Shown here piece by piece: positions 54,947 to 63,003 of a stretch of 64,000 nt of DNA. The position numbers were made by a program, and so were the translations under genes. The first letter of the stretch is position 1. Every line of letters starts with the position of its first letter. Under the pieces are notes generated by a model, which searched no databases, was not told the DNA's origin, and saw only the letters and a list, made by a program, of their open reading frames with translations. Source of the DNA: Cardiobacterium valvarum (GTDB taxonomy: Bacteria; Pseudomonadota; Gammaproteobacteria; Cardiobacteriales; Cardiobacteriaceae); contig NZ_UFUW01000001.1 in NCBI RefSeq assembly GCF_900460955.1, positions 744,001 to 808,000 on the forward strand, given 5' to 3'.

Positions 54947-55405
54947 TCAAGCGGCGGTTTTGTTGCAAGCTTCAACGCATTCGAGGCAGGCTTCGTGGCA
55001 GGCTTTGCACTCTGCGTGGTGCTCGGCATGTTCTTTGCAGGCCTCAGCACACTGTTTGCAGGCTTCGGCGCATTGTTTGGCGACAGCAGCCAGCAGGGGG
55101 GCGTTTTGGGCGGCGAGGTTGTTGGTCGCATCACACAATGCCAGCATTTGGTTGACGGCTTTGGCGCAGGCTTCCATGGTTTTGTCGCCGGCGGCAAGCT
55201 GGTTGATGCAGTGGTTGAGGCAGACGCGGCCGGCAGCAAGGCAGGCAGCGGTGGCTTTGAGCAGGTCTTCGTTAACTTTGCCGGTGGCAGCAGCGGCGCC
55301 GTGGGCATGAGCGTGAGCGTGGGTGTGTTCTTCGGCAGCGGCGGTCGCGGCGGCGGTGAGGGCGAGGGTGGCGGCAGCGGCGCCGATGAATGTTCTGCGT
55401 TCCAT
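54947..55405 (-). CDS. Csp1-type copper storage protein (Cys-rich four-helix bundle)
   Basis: A 152-residue exported protein. The N-terminus MERRTFIGAAAATLALTAAA has a twin-arginine signal (RRTFIG), followed by the His-rich HTHAHAHAHG. The mature helical part holds 14 cysteines, many as CxxxC along one helix face (KQCAEACKQCAEACKEHAEH and AECKACHEACLECVEACN). Methylosinus Csp1 is likewise Tat-exported, has 13 cysteines and stores many Cu(I) ions inside a four-helix bundle, so the same role is likely. GGAG precedes the chosen ATG. It is divergent from the TlpA-like gene. Confidence 0.9.
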   Translation of the reverse strand: MERRTFIGAAAATLALTAAATAAAEEHTHAHAHAHGAAAATGKVNEDLLKATAACLAAGRVCLNHCINQLAAGDKTMEACAKAVNQMLALCDATNNLAAQNAPLLAAVAKQCAEACKQCAEACKEHAEHHAECKACHEACLECVEACNKTAA

Positions 55406-55560
55406 GTTGTTCTCCGGAATGACGTTGGAATAAGTTCCCCGTTTTTGGGGCGGCGCAGTATAACGACGTCCCCCTGTTTCTCTCAATTTTATTCGTCAAA
55501 ATGTAGGTATCGATAGCGGTTGACGTTTTTCCCCCGTTTCTCTAAGGTGCCCGCCACTTT

Positions 55561-55596
55561 TTTATTAAGGTTTACGTTTTTATTGAGGTTTACGTT
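55561..55596 (+). repeat. 18-bp tandem repeat ending at the tlpA-like start codon
   Basis: TTTATTAAGGTTTACGTT and TTTATTGAGGTTTACGTT in tandem (one mismatch). Each has an AAGG or GAGG ribosome-site core; the second ends directly at the ATG. Confidence 0.85.
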
Positions 55597-56079
55597 ATGA
55601 AATCTGTCTGGATGTTGTGTTGCGCGCTCCTGCTTGCCGCCTGCGGGCAGGAAGAAGTCGCAAAAGCAGAAACGGGGCAGCCCGCGCCGCCGCTTCTCAC
55701 GCTGGGGCCGCATGACGAGGTGGTGTTGCTGCCCGCATCAGCGGAGCGGCCATTGATTCTGAACTTCTGGTCGGCAACCTGCGGCATGTGCATCAAGGAA
55801 TTGCGCGAGATTCAGGATTTGCAGGCGGCGCATCCGCAGGCAGTGGATGTGCTTGCGGTCAATATCGATGGCGCCGACAGCAAAACCCTGCAAGCGCTGG
55901 CTACGCAGCGCGGCCTGACGCTGCCGCTTGCCGCCGACCAGATGGGGGTGACAGCGGAACGCTACCGCGTCAGCGGCACACCGACCAATTATCTGATTGG
56001 CCGTGACGGGCGCATTCTCGAACACAAGGCGGGGATGCTTGATGCCGCCGACCTGCAACGCTGGTTTAGTGCCCGCTGA
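55597..56079 (+). CDS. TlpA/ResA-like thiol-disulfide lipoprotein
   Basis: A 160-residue lipoprotein (lipobox LLAAC, Cys16) with a thioredoxin fold. The active site [16 protein letters not shown] has the CxxC pair, and the cis-Pro loop [11 protein letters not shown] and the final helix are in place. Proteins of this type keep cysteines of exported proteins reduced, for instance for copper delivery or cytochrome c maturation. Divergence from the Csp-like gene hints at a role in reducing or loading its cysteines; this is inference. The start is fixed by the lipoprotein signal and by GAGG 8 bases upstream. Confidence 0.9.
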   Translation: MKSVWMLCCALLLAACGQEEVAKAETGQPAPPLLTLGPHDEVVLLPASAERPLILNFWSATCGMCIKELREIQDLQAAHPQAVDVLAVNIDGADSKTLQALATQRGLTLPLAADQMGVTAERYRVSGTPTNYLIGRDGRILEHKAGMLDAADLQRWFSAR

Positions 56080-56131
56080 TGTCTTTGTCTCTTGGCCAAT
56101 CCCGTACGATGCCCGCTTTTTCAGGAGAACC

Positions 56132-56659
56132 ATGAACCCGGTGTCTTCCCACCCCAATCCCATTGCCCGCATCATTTTCGCCAGCCGCTGGATACAGTTA
56201 CCGATTTACCTCGGCCTGATCGTCGTGCAGATGATTTATGCCTGGAAATTCCTGAAAGCGCTATGGCACCTCATCGTCAACCTCAGCGTCATGGACGAAA
56301 ACACCATCATGCTCGCGGTCCTTAACCTCATCGACGTGGTGATGATCGCCAACCTCCTGCTGATGGTCATTGTCGGCGGCTACGAAACCTTCGTTTCGCG
56401 TCTCAACACCGACAACCACCCCGACCAGCCGGAATGGCTGGATCACGTCAACGCCTCGGTGCTCAAAGTCAAACTTTCGATGGCGATTATCAGCATCTCT
56501 TCCATCCACCTGCTGCAAACCTTCATCAACGCGGGCGCGATACCGGCGGAGAAAATCCAGTGGCAAATCCTTTTGCACCTCACCTTCCTGCTCTCGGCGC
56601 TGGCGATGGCCTACACTGACAAAATCATCAACAGCAACCATACCGCCCAACCTCACTAG
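56132..56659 (+). CDS. UPF0114 (YqhA-like) membrane protein
   Basis: A 175-residue inner-membrane protein with four hydrophobic helices. [52 protein letters not shown] and [20 protein letters not shown] are the conserved UPF0114 blocks. The function of YqhA is not known. The ATG at 56132 has AGGAGAACC before it; the open frame runs 45 codons further up inside the tlpA-like gene and is ignored. PPK2 starts 8 bases after its stop, so the two share a transcript. Confidence 0.9.
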   Translation: MNPVSSHPNPIARIIFASRWIQLPIYLGLIVVQMIYAWKFLKALWHLIVNLSVMDENTIMLAVLNLIDVVMIANLLLMVIVGGYETFVSRLNTDNHPDQPEWLDHVNASVLKVKLSMAIISISSIHLLQTFINAGAIPAEKIQWQILLHLTFLLSALAMAYTDKIINSNHTAQPH

Positions 56660-56667
56660 GACACCCC

Positions 56668-57828
56668 ATGACAACCGTGAAAAAAGCCCCCGTGCGCCGC
56701 AAGAAACCGAGCGAAGACATCGTCATCGACATCGAACCCATCAACAAGGCGCCCGCGCCGCAAGTCGAAGCCCACGAAATCAGCACCAAAACGCAGCGCG
56801 CCGAAGACCACCACGCCGAAGGCTTGAGCGACATCATCCTACGCGACATCGCGGATGGCCGCGTCGGTGCGCCGGGTAGCTATCTCGACACCGTCCTCGC
56901 CAGCTTCTCGCCGGACGAACTCGCGCGGGTGCAGGCGCTGTTCCAGAAACACAGCAGCACGCAGCCGCCGGCAACCACCGTGCGCGCCGATGACGAACTG
57001 GTCGAAGGCTGGCGCGAAGGCGTCTATCCGTACAAAAACCGCATGAGCCGAAAAAACTACGAAAAGCAGAAATACCACCTGCAAGTCGAGCTGCTCAAAC
57101 TGCAAAAATGGGTGAAAGAAACCGGGCAGCGCGTCGTCATCCTCTTTGAAGGACGCGACGCAGCGGGCAAAGGCGGCACCATCAAGCGCTTCATGGAGCA
57201 CATGAACCCGCGCGGCGCCCGCGTGGTCGCGCTCGAAAAACCAACCTCGGAAGAACAGGGGCAATGGTACTTCCAGCGCTACATCAAGCACCTGCCGACC
57301 AAAGGGGAAATCGTCCTTTTCGACCGTTCCTGGTACAACCGCGCCGGGGTGGAACGCGTCATGGGTTTCTGTACCGACGCCGAATATGATGAATTCATGC
57401 GCGAAGTGCCCGACTTCGAGCGCAACCTGGTCCGGAGCGGCATCATCCTCATCAAATTCTGGTTCTCCGTCAGCCAGGACGAGCAGCGCCGCCGCTTCAA
57501 AGAGCGCGAAGCGCACCCGCTCAAACAATGGAAACTCAGCCCGATGGATAAAGCCTCAGTTGATAAATGGGAAGACTACACCGCCGCAAAAGAAGCGATG
57601 TTCTTCCACACCGACACGGCGGAAAGCCCGTGGATCGTGGTCAAATCCAACTGCAAAAAACGGGCGCGGCTGAACGCGATGCGCTACGTCCTGCACCGTG
57701 TGCCCTATGCCGAAAAAGATAACGCACAAATCGGCGCGATTGATCCGCTCCTCGTCGTGCGCGCCGGAGCGATGTACGAAACCGGCCTGGACCCCAGCCA
57801 TCCGCGCTCGGCGATGGATCTTGGTTGA
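56668..57828 (+). CDS. ppk2: Polyphosphate kinase 2
   Basis: A 386-residue PPK2-family enzyme that transfers phosphate between polyphosphate and nucleotides. An N-terminal 110-residue extension (Lys/Ala/Glu-rich) precedes the kinase domain. Walker A is FEGRDAAGKGGTIKR (residues 160-174), the Walker B/lid region FDRSWYNRAGVERVMGFC, the lid has KFWFSVSQDEQRRRFKERE and WKLSPMD. These are class I PPK2 features. It is coupled to the YqhA-like gene and is followed by the third cassette leader rather than a clear terminator. Confidence 0.95.
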   Translation: MTTVKKAPVRRKKPSEDIVIDIEPINKAPAPQVEAHEISTKTQRAEDHHAEGLSDIILRDIADGRVGAPGSYLDTVLASFSPDELARVQALFQKHSSTQPPATTVRADDELVEGWREGVYPYKNRMSRKNYEKQKYHLQVELLKLQKWVKETGQRVVILFEGRDAAGKGGTIKRFMEHMNPRGARVVALEKPTSEEQGQWYFQRYIKHLPTKGEIVLFDRSWYNRAGVERVMGFCTDAEYDEFMREVPDFERNLVRSGIILIKFWFSVSQDEQRRRFKEREAHPLKQWKLSPMDKASVDKWEDYTAAKEAMFFHTDTAESPWIVVKSNCKKRARLNAMRYVLHRVPYAEKDNAQIGAIDPLLVVRAGAMYETGLDPSHPRSAMDLG

Positions 57829-58088
57829 TGAACCCAAAAAGAACCCCGCTGCGGCGTCAGCTGCAAGACCGTCTAAATGGCTCAACCGCGATGATATGGA
57901 CGATCGCCCGAAGAACAGTCCAAAGCGTACTCCGCAACGCAGAAATCGCGTATCTGTGCCGTGCGGCGATGACCATCTCGTCAGCGTCGGATCCCTGTTT
58001 TTTGGCAACCTCCGCACACGACAAAAGCCGCGGCAAAGACACCCCGCGAGCTTTGCCGTAAATGCGCCAAAACGCACATAACAAACTC
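57829..58088. other. Gene-free stretch before cassette 3
   Basis: No credible gene. From about 57990 it aligns with the sequence upstream of cassette copy 2 (CGTCGGAT, then CAAAGACACCCGCG and AATGCGCCAAAA). The first 160 bases hold nothing I can name. Confidence 0.6.
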
Positions 58089-58160
58089 TTTACAAGAGCC
58101 GCAACGGAGCCGTACAGTTTCCCAGAAAACAACACAAAAACCACATAACAACATATTGTT
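58089..58160 (+). promoter_or_regulatory. Conserved cassette promoter and palindrome (copy 3)
   Basis: TTTACA (58089-58094), 18-base spacer, TACAGT (58113-58118), then AACAACATATTGTT (58147-58160). The leader ends in CTAAGGACACCAC before the ATG. Confidence 0.75.
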
Positions 58161-58191
58161 CTCTTGGAAGACAAACATCTAAGGACACCAC

Positions 58192-59040
58192 ATGACAAAC
58201 CAACCGACCAAGACCACCCGCAAGCCGCTGCTTCTTGCCCTAGGGTTCGCCACCATCACCATACTTGCCGTATGTGATAACGCGCAAGCAGAAGAAGCGG
58301 TAAAAGCTGCAGATTTGTCAGGAAACACGGCAAAGAATCGCGTATCGAATGCTGACGTATCTGCACCAGACAAAATCCCTGCCAGCGGGCGACATTCACC
58401 GGAAGCAGATGCAAAAACACAACATGAATGTCCGGAAGGCATCTCACCGGCACAAACTACGGAGCAACTGATTGAGAATATGCTGTTCTTTGCAAAAAAT
58501 GCTCGACATAAAGGAAGGGATTTCTATGCTGAGGATAATCTTTCCTGTTATTTTCGGGGAGAATTTCATTGGCGAATAATAATAGAATCACCCACAGATC
58601 CCTCAGCCTTCAATATAGAAGAAATGAAAAAAAACACCAGGTATTATAACCAGCTGCCGGAAAAATGGGGGGTTGATGATGACTCAGGTTTGATGAAAAT
58701 TACCCATATTCTCCCTGAAAAGGAATATGAAGTTACTATATACTTTAGTCCGTCAAGAAATACAATGGCAATTGAAGTCGAAGGACAGGATCCGTTGTTT
58801 AATCCTCTGCCTATCTTAGATAAATACTTTACTGATACAGAAAAAAGTGGGTACGTTAATCCGGCCAAGGATGGTAAAGCTGTATCTTTTTTTACAGTTC
58901 CGTATATCTACCTTCGAAGAGAGAAACCTATTAATGATTTTCAAGGAATTATGTACGATTATAGACAGCTCTTTGAAGAAGGAAATGGGTGGAAAGCAGG
59001 CACTGAATTTGATTTTGTGCTTTCTATATCAACCATTTAA
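58192..59040 (+). CDS. Exported cassette protein, paralogue of 25434-26276
   Basis: A 282-residue protein of unknown function. MTNQPTKTTRKPLLLALGFA begins a signal peptide cut after NAQA or lipidated at an atypical AVC. The mature part matches the 25434 protein in its N-terminal 150 residues (ADLSGN, QHECPEGISPAQT, NMLFFAKNARHKGRDFY) and in ILDKYFTDTEKSGY; the end differs. The lead promoter, palindrome and AAGGA are complete, so this copy should be expressed. Lower GC than its surroundings suggests acquisition. It is followed 27 bases later by a small ORF cut by IS1016. A partner or immunity role for a lost secreted protein is possible. Confidence 0.72.
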   Translation: MTNQPTKTTRKPLLLALGFATITILAVCDNAQAEEAVKAADLSGNTAKNRVSNADVSAPDKIPASGRHSPEADAKTQHECPEGISPAQTTEQLIENMLFFAKNARHKGRDFYAEDNLSCYFRGEFHWRIIIESPTDPSAFNIEEMKKNTRYYNQLPEKWGVDDDSGLMKITHILPEKEYEVTIYFSPSRNTMAIEVEGQDPLFNPLPILDKYFTDTEKSGYVNPAKDGKAVSFFTVPYIYLRREKPINDFQGIMYDYRQLFEEGNGWKAGTEFDFVLSISTI

Positions 59041-59067
59041 TGGTTTTTACCTTAACAGGAGACAAAA

Positions 59068-59121
59068 ATGGGAATTACAAAGCAAGACATCAGGAATATG
59101 TTTGGGGCTGTACTAGATTAG
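59068..59121 (+). pseudogene. Small ORF truncated by IS1016
   Basis: MGITKQDIRNMF is preceded by AGGAG; the last five codons and the stop lie inside the IS1016 inverted repeat. It resembles the start of the ORF at 25419 (ITRRDIEEMF), so the third cassette once had the same downstream gene. Only 12 native codons remain. Confidence 0.6.
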
Positions 59122-59817
59122 CCCTAAATTTCACACCAATCACGCAGCGTTTTTAGCTGCTGGGACGGTGTACCGAAGTTAAACCGAAATTCGCATTCTT
59201 TCAAAAACAGCGGGAAAGATTTGCGGTTAATGCCGTTGTATTTGCGCAGTACACGCTTCGCCTGGTTCCAAAAATTTTCAATGTCGTTGATATGATTCCG
59301 GCGCTCGGCAAACGCTTTGCAATGGTTGATGCGGTGATGGTAAAACCGCTCACATCCAGTTTGTCATAACTGCTCAGGCTGTCTGTATAAACAATACTGT
59401 CAGGCATGATTTCCTTCTTGATAACAGGTAGTAAGCTTTCAGACTTGGCATTATCTACCACAACTGTATAGACCCGTCCGTTGCGTTTCAGAATGCCGAA
59501 GACAACACAACTTTTCCTGCCGCACCGCGGCCACGTCTGCCCTTGCGAGGTCCGCCGAAATAGCTTTCGTCCAATTCGACAGAACCATCAAAAACTTCAT
59601 CGGCAGCCAAGGTCAAACGATGGCTGATAACCATACGGATTTTGCGGTAGAACAGGACTGCCGAATTGGGATGGATACCCAAAATATCGGCGGCGGAACG
59701 TGCAGTAACTTCCAGTACAAAAAAACGGAGTAGTTCTTTCTGTACTTTTTTCTTTAATTTGCAGTGTGTTATCTTCATTTTTGGAGGGTAACATATCTGC
59801 TAATCTAGTACAGCCCC
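59104..59817 (-). mobile_element. IS1016-type insertion sequence (IS1595 family), decayed
   Basis: A 714-bp element bounded by perfect 19-bp inverted repeats (GGGGCTGTACTAGATTAGC at 59104-59122, its complement at 59799-59817). The transposase frame is broken twice. No 8-bp target duplication is visible; only TTT flanks both ends. Confidence 0.88.
59124..59778 (-). pseudogene. IS1016 transposase with two frameshifts
   Basis: The pieces read MKITHCKLKKKVQKELLRFF, a DELDESYFGG-type block (VELDESYFGGPRKGRRGRGAAGK, part of the DDE domain), then after a shift near 59515 FGILKRNGRVYTVVVDNAK and SIVYTDSLSSYDKLDVS, and after a second shift in a T-run near 59352 HRINHCKAFAERRNHIND, IENFWNQAKRVLRKYNG and FFLKECEFRFN-type residues to the stop at 59124. 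All blocks of the IS1016 transposase are present in order, so this is a recently decayed copy that cannot make full-length enzyme. Confidence 0.85.
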
Positions 59818-59925
59818 TTTCTTTTTTATCTAAAGGCTTCTCTGCTTACCAAGATGACACCTATGCCTGCTTGGCGCTGTCCCGTTAGGGTGGCCGCCGG
59901 CAGGCATTATCGGGTAGCGGCGCGG

Positions 59926-61002
59926 CTACGGTTTTTCCGTGATGTGGCCCGCGTCGATGTGCAGGTGCTGGTGGTCGGCGAGGGCGTCCGGCAGCGGCAG
60001 GTCGCCGTCGATGTGGGTGATGTAGAGCTGTGCGCCGCTGTCGGCAAGGAAGTTCAGCAGCATGTGCTGGCGGCGGCGATCGAGTTCGGCGGCGATGTCG
60101 TCGATGAGGATGACGGGGTGGCTGCCGTTGTCGGCGGTAATCAGGCGGGTCTGCGCAAGGATGAGGGCGCAGATGAGGGTTTTTTGCTGGCCGCGCGAGT
60201 AGTGGTGCGCGATGTCGCGTCCGTCTGCGTGGAAGCGGATGTCGGCGCGGTGGATGCCGTCGCGGGTGTGTTTGAGCTGGCTGTCGCGTTCGTTGTTGGC
60301 GGTGAGTTGCGCGGCGAGGTCGTCGCCCGTCCAGCCGCGCTGGTAGTGGATGTGGATGGGGTCAAGGCCGCCGAGTTCGGCGTGGTAGGTATTGAGCGCC
60401 TGTTCGAGGGCGGCGAGGTAGGCGCGGCGGTAGGCGTCGATGCGGCTGCCGGTTTCGCCGAGAATGTGGTTCCAGGGGGCGAGATCGGCGGCGCGCCAGT
60501 TTTGCCGCAGCGCGGCGTTGCGGTTTTTCAGGGCGTAGTTGTAGCGCTGCCAGTCGGGGAGGAAAGCGGGGTTGTGGTAGTAGAGGCCGTAGTCGAGGTA
60601 GCGGCGGCGGTGTTCCGGACCCTGGTCGATGAGGGCGAAGTTGTCGCTGTTGAGTATTTGGTTTGGGGTGAGGGCGGCAAGACCGCTCAGGGTTTTGAGG
60701 TTTTCGCCGTCAAGGCGCAGGCGGTGTTCGCGCGCGCTTTTTTCGATGCCGAGCAGGTGTTCGCGCCCGTCGCGCTCGATGCGGGCGATGAGGCGCAGGT
60801 GCGGTTTGCCGTGGTTGATGAGATGGCGGGTCTGGTTTTCGCGGAAGCTTTTGCCGCGCCCCAGGAGGTAGAGGGCTTCGAGCAGGGCAGTTTTGCCGCT
60901 GCCGTTGTCGCCGCTGATGAGGGTGCAGCGCGGGTGCAGGTCGAGGGTGGCGGCGGCGAGGTTGCGGATGCCGTCCAGGCGCAGTTGGCGGATGCGGCTC
61001 AT
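59926..61002 (-). CDS. recF: DNA repair protein RecF
   Basis: A 358-residue ABC-type ATPase that loads RecA at gaps with RecO and RecR. IRQLRLDGIRNLAAATLDLHP begins the head domain, Walker A is GDNGSGKTALLEALYLLG, the signature is SRGQQKTLICALILAQ and Walker B VILIDDIAAELD. The length matches E. coli (357). It starts within the comM stop (4-base overlap), so the two are coupled. It is not next to dnaA, dnaN or gyrB, its common neighbours. Confidence 0.95.
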   Translation of the reverse strand: MSRIRQLRLDGIRNLAAATLDLHPRCTLISGDNGSGKTALLEALYLLGRGKSFRENQTRHLINHGKPHLRLIARIERDGREHLLGIEKSAREHRLRLDGENLKTLSGLAALTPNQILNSDNFALIDQGPEHRRRYLDYGLYYHNPAFLPDWQRYNYALKNRNAALRQNWRAADLAPWNHILGETGSRIDAYRRAYLAALEQALNTYHAELGGLDPIHIHYQRGWTGDDLAAQLTANNERDSQLKHTRDGIHRADIRFHADGRDIAHHYSRGQQKTLICALILAQTRLITADNGSHPVILIDDIAAELDRRRQHMLLNFLADSGAQLYITHIDGDLPLPDALADHQHLHIDAGHITEKP

Positions 61003-62495
61003 ACGCTGCCGCCCCGGTATTGCAGGGCTTCGGCGAGGTGTTGGCGGCTCACGGTTGGGCTGGCGGCGAGGTCGGCGATGCTGCGCGCAACTTTGAGGAT
61101 GCGCTGGTAGCTGCGCATGGAGAGGTGCATGCGTTCGGCGGCGCGGTCGAGGAGCGGCAATACGTCCGCTTCGGCGTGCAGGTGGCGTTCCAGCAGGCTG
61201 CCACTGAGGGCAGCGTTGGGTCGTCCCTGACGTTCGAGCTGGATGCGGCGCGCGGCGGTGCTTTGGGCGCGCAGGTCGGCGCTGGTTTCGGGGTGGGCTT
61301 GCTGTTGTTCGCGCAGTTGTGCTGGGGTGAGGCGGGCAACGGTGAGGTGGATGTCGATACGGTCGAGCAGCGGGCCGGAGATTTTCTGGCGGTAGCGCGC
61401 GATTTGGTCGGGGGTGTCGTTGCAGGCGCGTTCGGGGTCGCCGTGGTAGCCGCAGGGGCAGGGGTTCATGGCGGCGATGAGCTGGAAGCGGGCGGGGAAG
61501 TCGCTTTTCATCGCGGCGCGGCTGATGGTGATGTGGCCGTTTTCCAGCGGTTCGCGCAGCATTTCGAGGACGCGGCGGTCGTATTCGGGCAGTTCGTCCA
61601 GGAAAAGGACGCCGTGGTGGGCGAGGCTGATTTCGCCGGGACGGGGGATGGTGCCGCCGCCGACGAGGGCGCTGGATGAGCTGCTGTGGTGCGGGGCACG
61701 GTAGGGGCGGATGCGCCAGTCGGCGGGGCTGAAGCTGCCCGCCAGCGAGCGCACGGCAGCGCTTTCGATGGCTTCGCGTTCGTCCATCGGCGGCAGGATG
61801 CCGGGGAAGCGCTGCGCCAGCATGGATTTGCCGGTGCCGGGCGGGCCGCTCATCAGGACGTGGTGACCGCCGCTGGCAGCGACGAGCAGGGCGCGTTTGG
61901 CTTGGTGCTGGCCGATGACGTCGGCGTAGTCGGGGTAGCTGCGTGGCGGGCGGATGGGCGGTAGTGGTGGCGGCGGCCAGTCCTGACGGCGGTGCAGGAC
62001 GGCGGCGATTTCGGCGAGGCTTTCCGCGCTGTGGACGTTATCGGCGGCGACGAGTGCGGCTTCGTGATGGTTGTCCGGCGCGGTGATGATGCGGTGGTGC
62101 GCGTCCGTGGCGGCGAGCGCGCAGGGCAGGATGCCGCCAACGGGGCGCAGTGCGCCGCTGAGGGCGAGTTCGCCGTGAAATTCGTATTGGGCGATGTCGT
62201 CGGCGGGTAGTTGGCCGGAAGCGATGAGGATGCCGAGGGCGATGGCGAGGTCGTATCTGGCGCCGTCTTTCGGCAGTTCCGCCGGGGCGAGGTTGATGGT
62301 GATGTGTTTGGAGGGGAATTCGAAGCCGCTATTGATGATGGCGGCGCGGACGCGGTCTTTGCTTTCTTTGACGGCTTTTTCCGGCAGGCCGACCAGGGTC
62401 ATGGCCGGCAGGCCGCCCGCGAGGTGGACTTCGACGCGCACCAGCGGCGCGTGCATGCTGAGGGGGGCGCGGGTGTAAACGGTGGCGAGGGTCAT
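60999..62495 (-). CDS. comM: ComM/YifB-type Mg-chelatase-like AAA helicase
   Basis: A 498-residue ATPase. The N-terminal Lon-like domain (LVGLPEKAVKESKDRVRAAI, NSGFEFPSKHITINLAPAEL) is followed by the AAA domain with Walker A GPPGTGKSMLAQRFPGILP, Walker B VLFLDELPEYDRRVLEMLREP, sensor MNPCPCGYHGD and the C-terminal YQRILKVARSIADL helix. ComM is a branch-migration helicase that extends recombination during natural transformation in Haemophilus and Vibrio. It is coupled to recF by a 4-base overlap. Confidence 0.96.
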   Translation of the reverse strand: MTLATVYTRAPLSMHAPLVRVEVHLAGGLPAMTLVGLPEKAVKESKDRVRAAIINSGFEFPSKHITINLAPAELPKDGARYDLAIALGILIASGQLPADDIAQYEFHGELALSGALRPVGGILPCALAATDAHHRIITAPDNHHEAALVAADNVHSAESLAEIAAVLHRRQDWPPPPLPPIRPPRSYPDYADVIGQHQAKRALLVAASGGHHVLMSGPPGTGKSMLAQRFPGILPPMDEREAIESAAVRSLAGSFSPADWRIRPYRAPHHSSSSSALVGGGTIPRPGEISLAHHGVLFLDELPEYDRRVLEMLREPLENGHITISRAAMKSDFPARFQLIAAMNPCPCGYHGDPERACNDTPDQIARYRQKISGPLLDRIDIHLTVARLTPAQLREQQQAHPETSADLRAQSTAARRIQLERQGRPNAALSGSLLERHLHAEADVLPLLDRAAERMHLSMRSYQRILKVARSIADLAASPTVSRQHLAEALQYRGGSV

Positions 62496-62504
62496 AGGCA
62501 GCGG

Positions 62505-62984
62505 TTAAACAGCGACGTTGACGGTCTGCGGGTTGAGGATGGCGAGGTCTTGCGGGGTGATGATGACCTGGAAGCCGCGCTTGCCGCCGTTGATGCAGAG
62601 GGTGTCCAGCGCGTAGATGCTTTCTTCGACGTACACCGGCAGCGCGGTTTTGCAGCCGAAGGGCGAGGTGCCGCCGAAGAGGTAACCCGTCCATTTGTGT
62701 GCCTGGTTGGCTTCTGCCGGTTCGATGTGTTTTTTGCCGAGCTGGCGCGCGAGGTTGCGCGTCGAGATTTCGCGGTCGCCGTGCATGAGCACGATAAGGC
62801 CGTGGTGGTTGTCATCAACAAGGACGATGGTCTTGATGACCTGGTGTTCGGGGATGCCAAGCTCGGCGGCGGTCTGTGCGGTGCCGCCGTGTTCTTCGTA
62901 GGTGAAGATGTGCGGTTCGTAGGCGATGTGGTGTTCGCGCAGTTGGCGGATGGCAGGGGTGACGGGGTATTTCTCTTTGGACAT
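62505..62984 (-). CDS. ybaK: Cys-tRNA(Pro)/Cys-tRNA(Cys) deacylase YbaK
   Basis: A 159-residue trans-editing enzyme that hydrolyses Cys-tRNA(Pro). The fold motifs are KTIVLVDDNHHGLIVLMHGD, the catalytic-region GYLFGGTSPFGCKTALPVYV (with the GxSP-FG-K residues of the INS superfamily), and the end INGGKRGFQVIITPQDL. The ATG at 62984 gives the family length (E. coli 159); the open frame upstream is not used. It lies between comM and queA on the minus strand, with gaps of 9 and 19 bases, so it may be co-transcribed with both. Confidence 0.95.
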   Translation of the reverse strand: MSKEKYPVTPAIRQLREHHIAYEPHIFTYEEHGGTAQTAAELGIPEHQVIKTIVLVDDNHHGLIVLMHGDREISTRNLARQLGKKHIEPAEANQAHKWTGYLFGGTSPFGCKTALPVYVEESIYALDTLCINGGKRGFQVIITPQDLAILNPQTVNVAV

Positions 62985-63003
62985 GGCGGGTCTCGAAAAG
63001 GGG

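Noticed and set aside
57698-58081. Open frame across the ppk2 end and the following gap
   Set aside because: It overlaps ppk2 in another frame, has no ribosome site and is Arg/Pro/Ser-rich without a recognisable motif.
59926-61002. recF as a sign of the replication origin
   Set aside because: dnaA, dnaN, gyrB and DnaA-box clusters are absent here; recF is coupled to comM instead.
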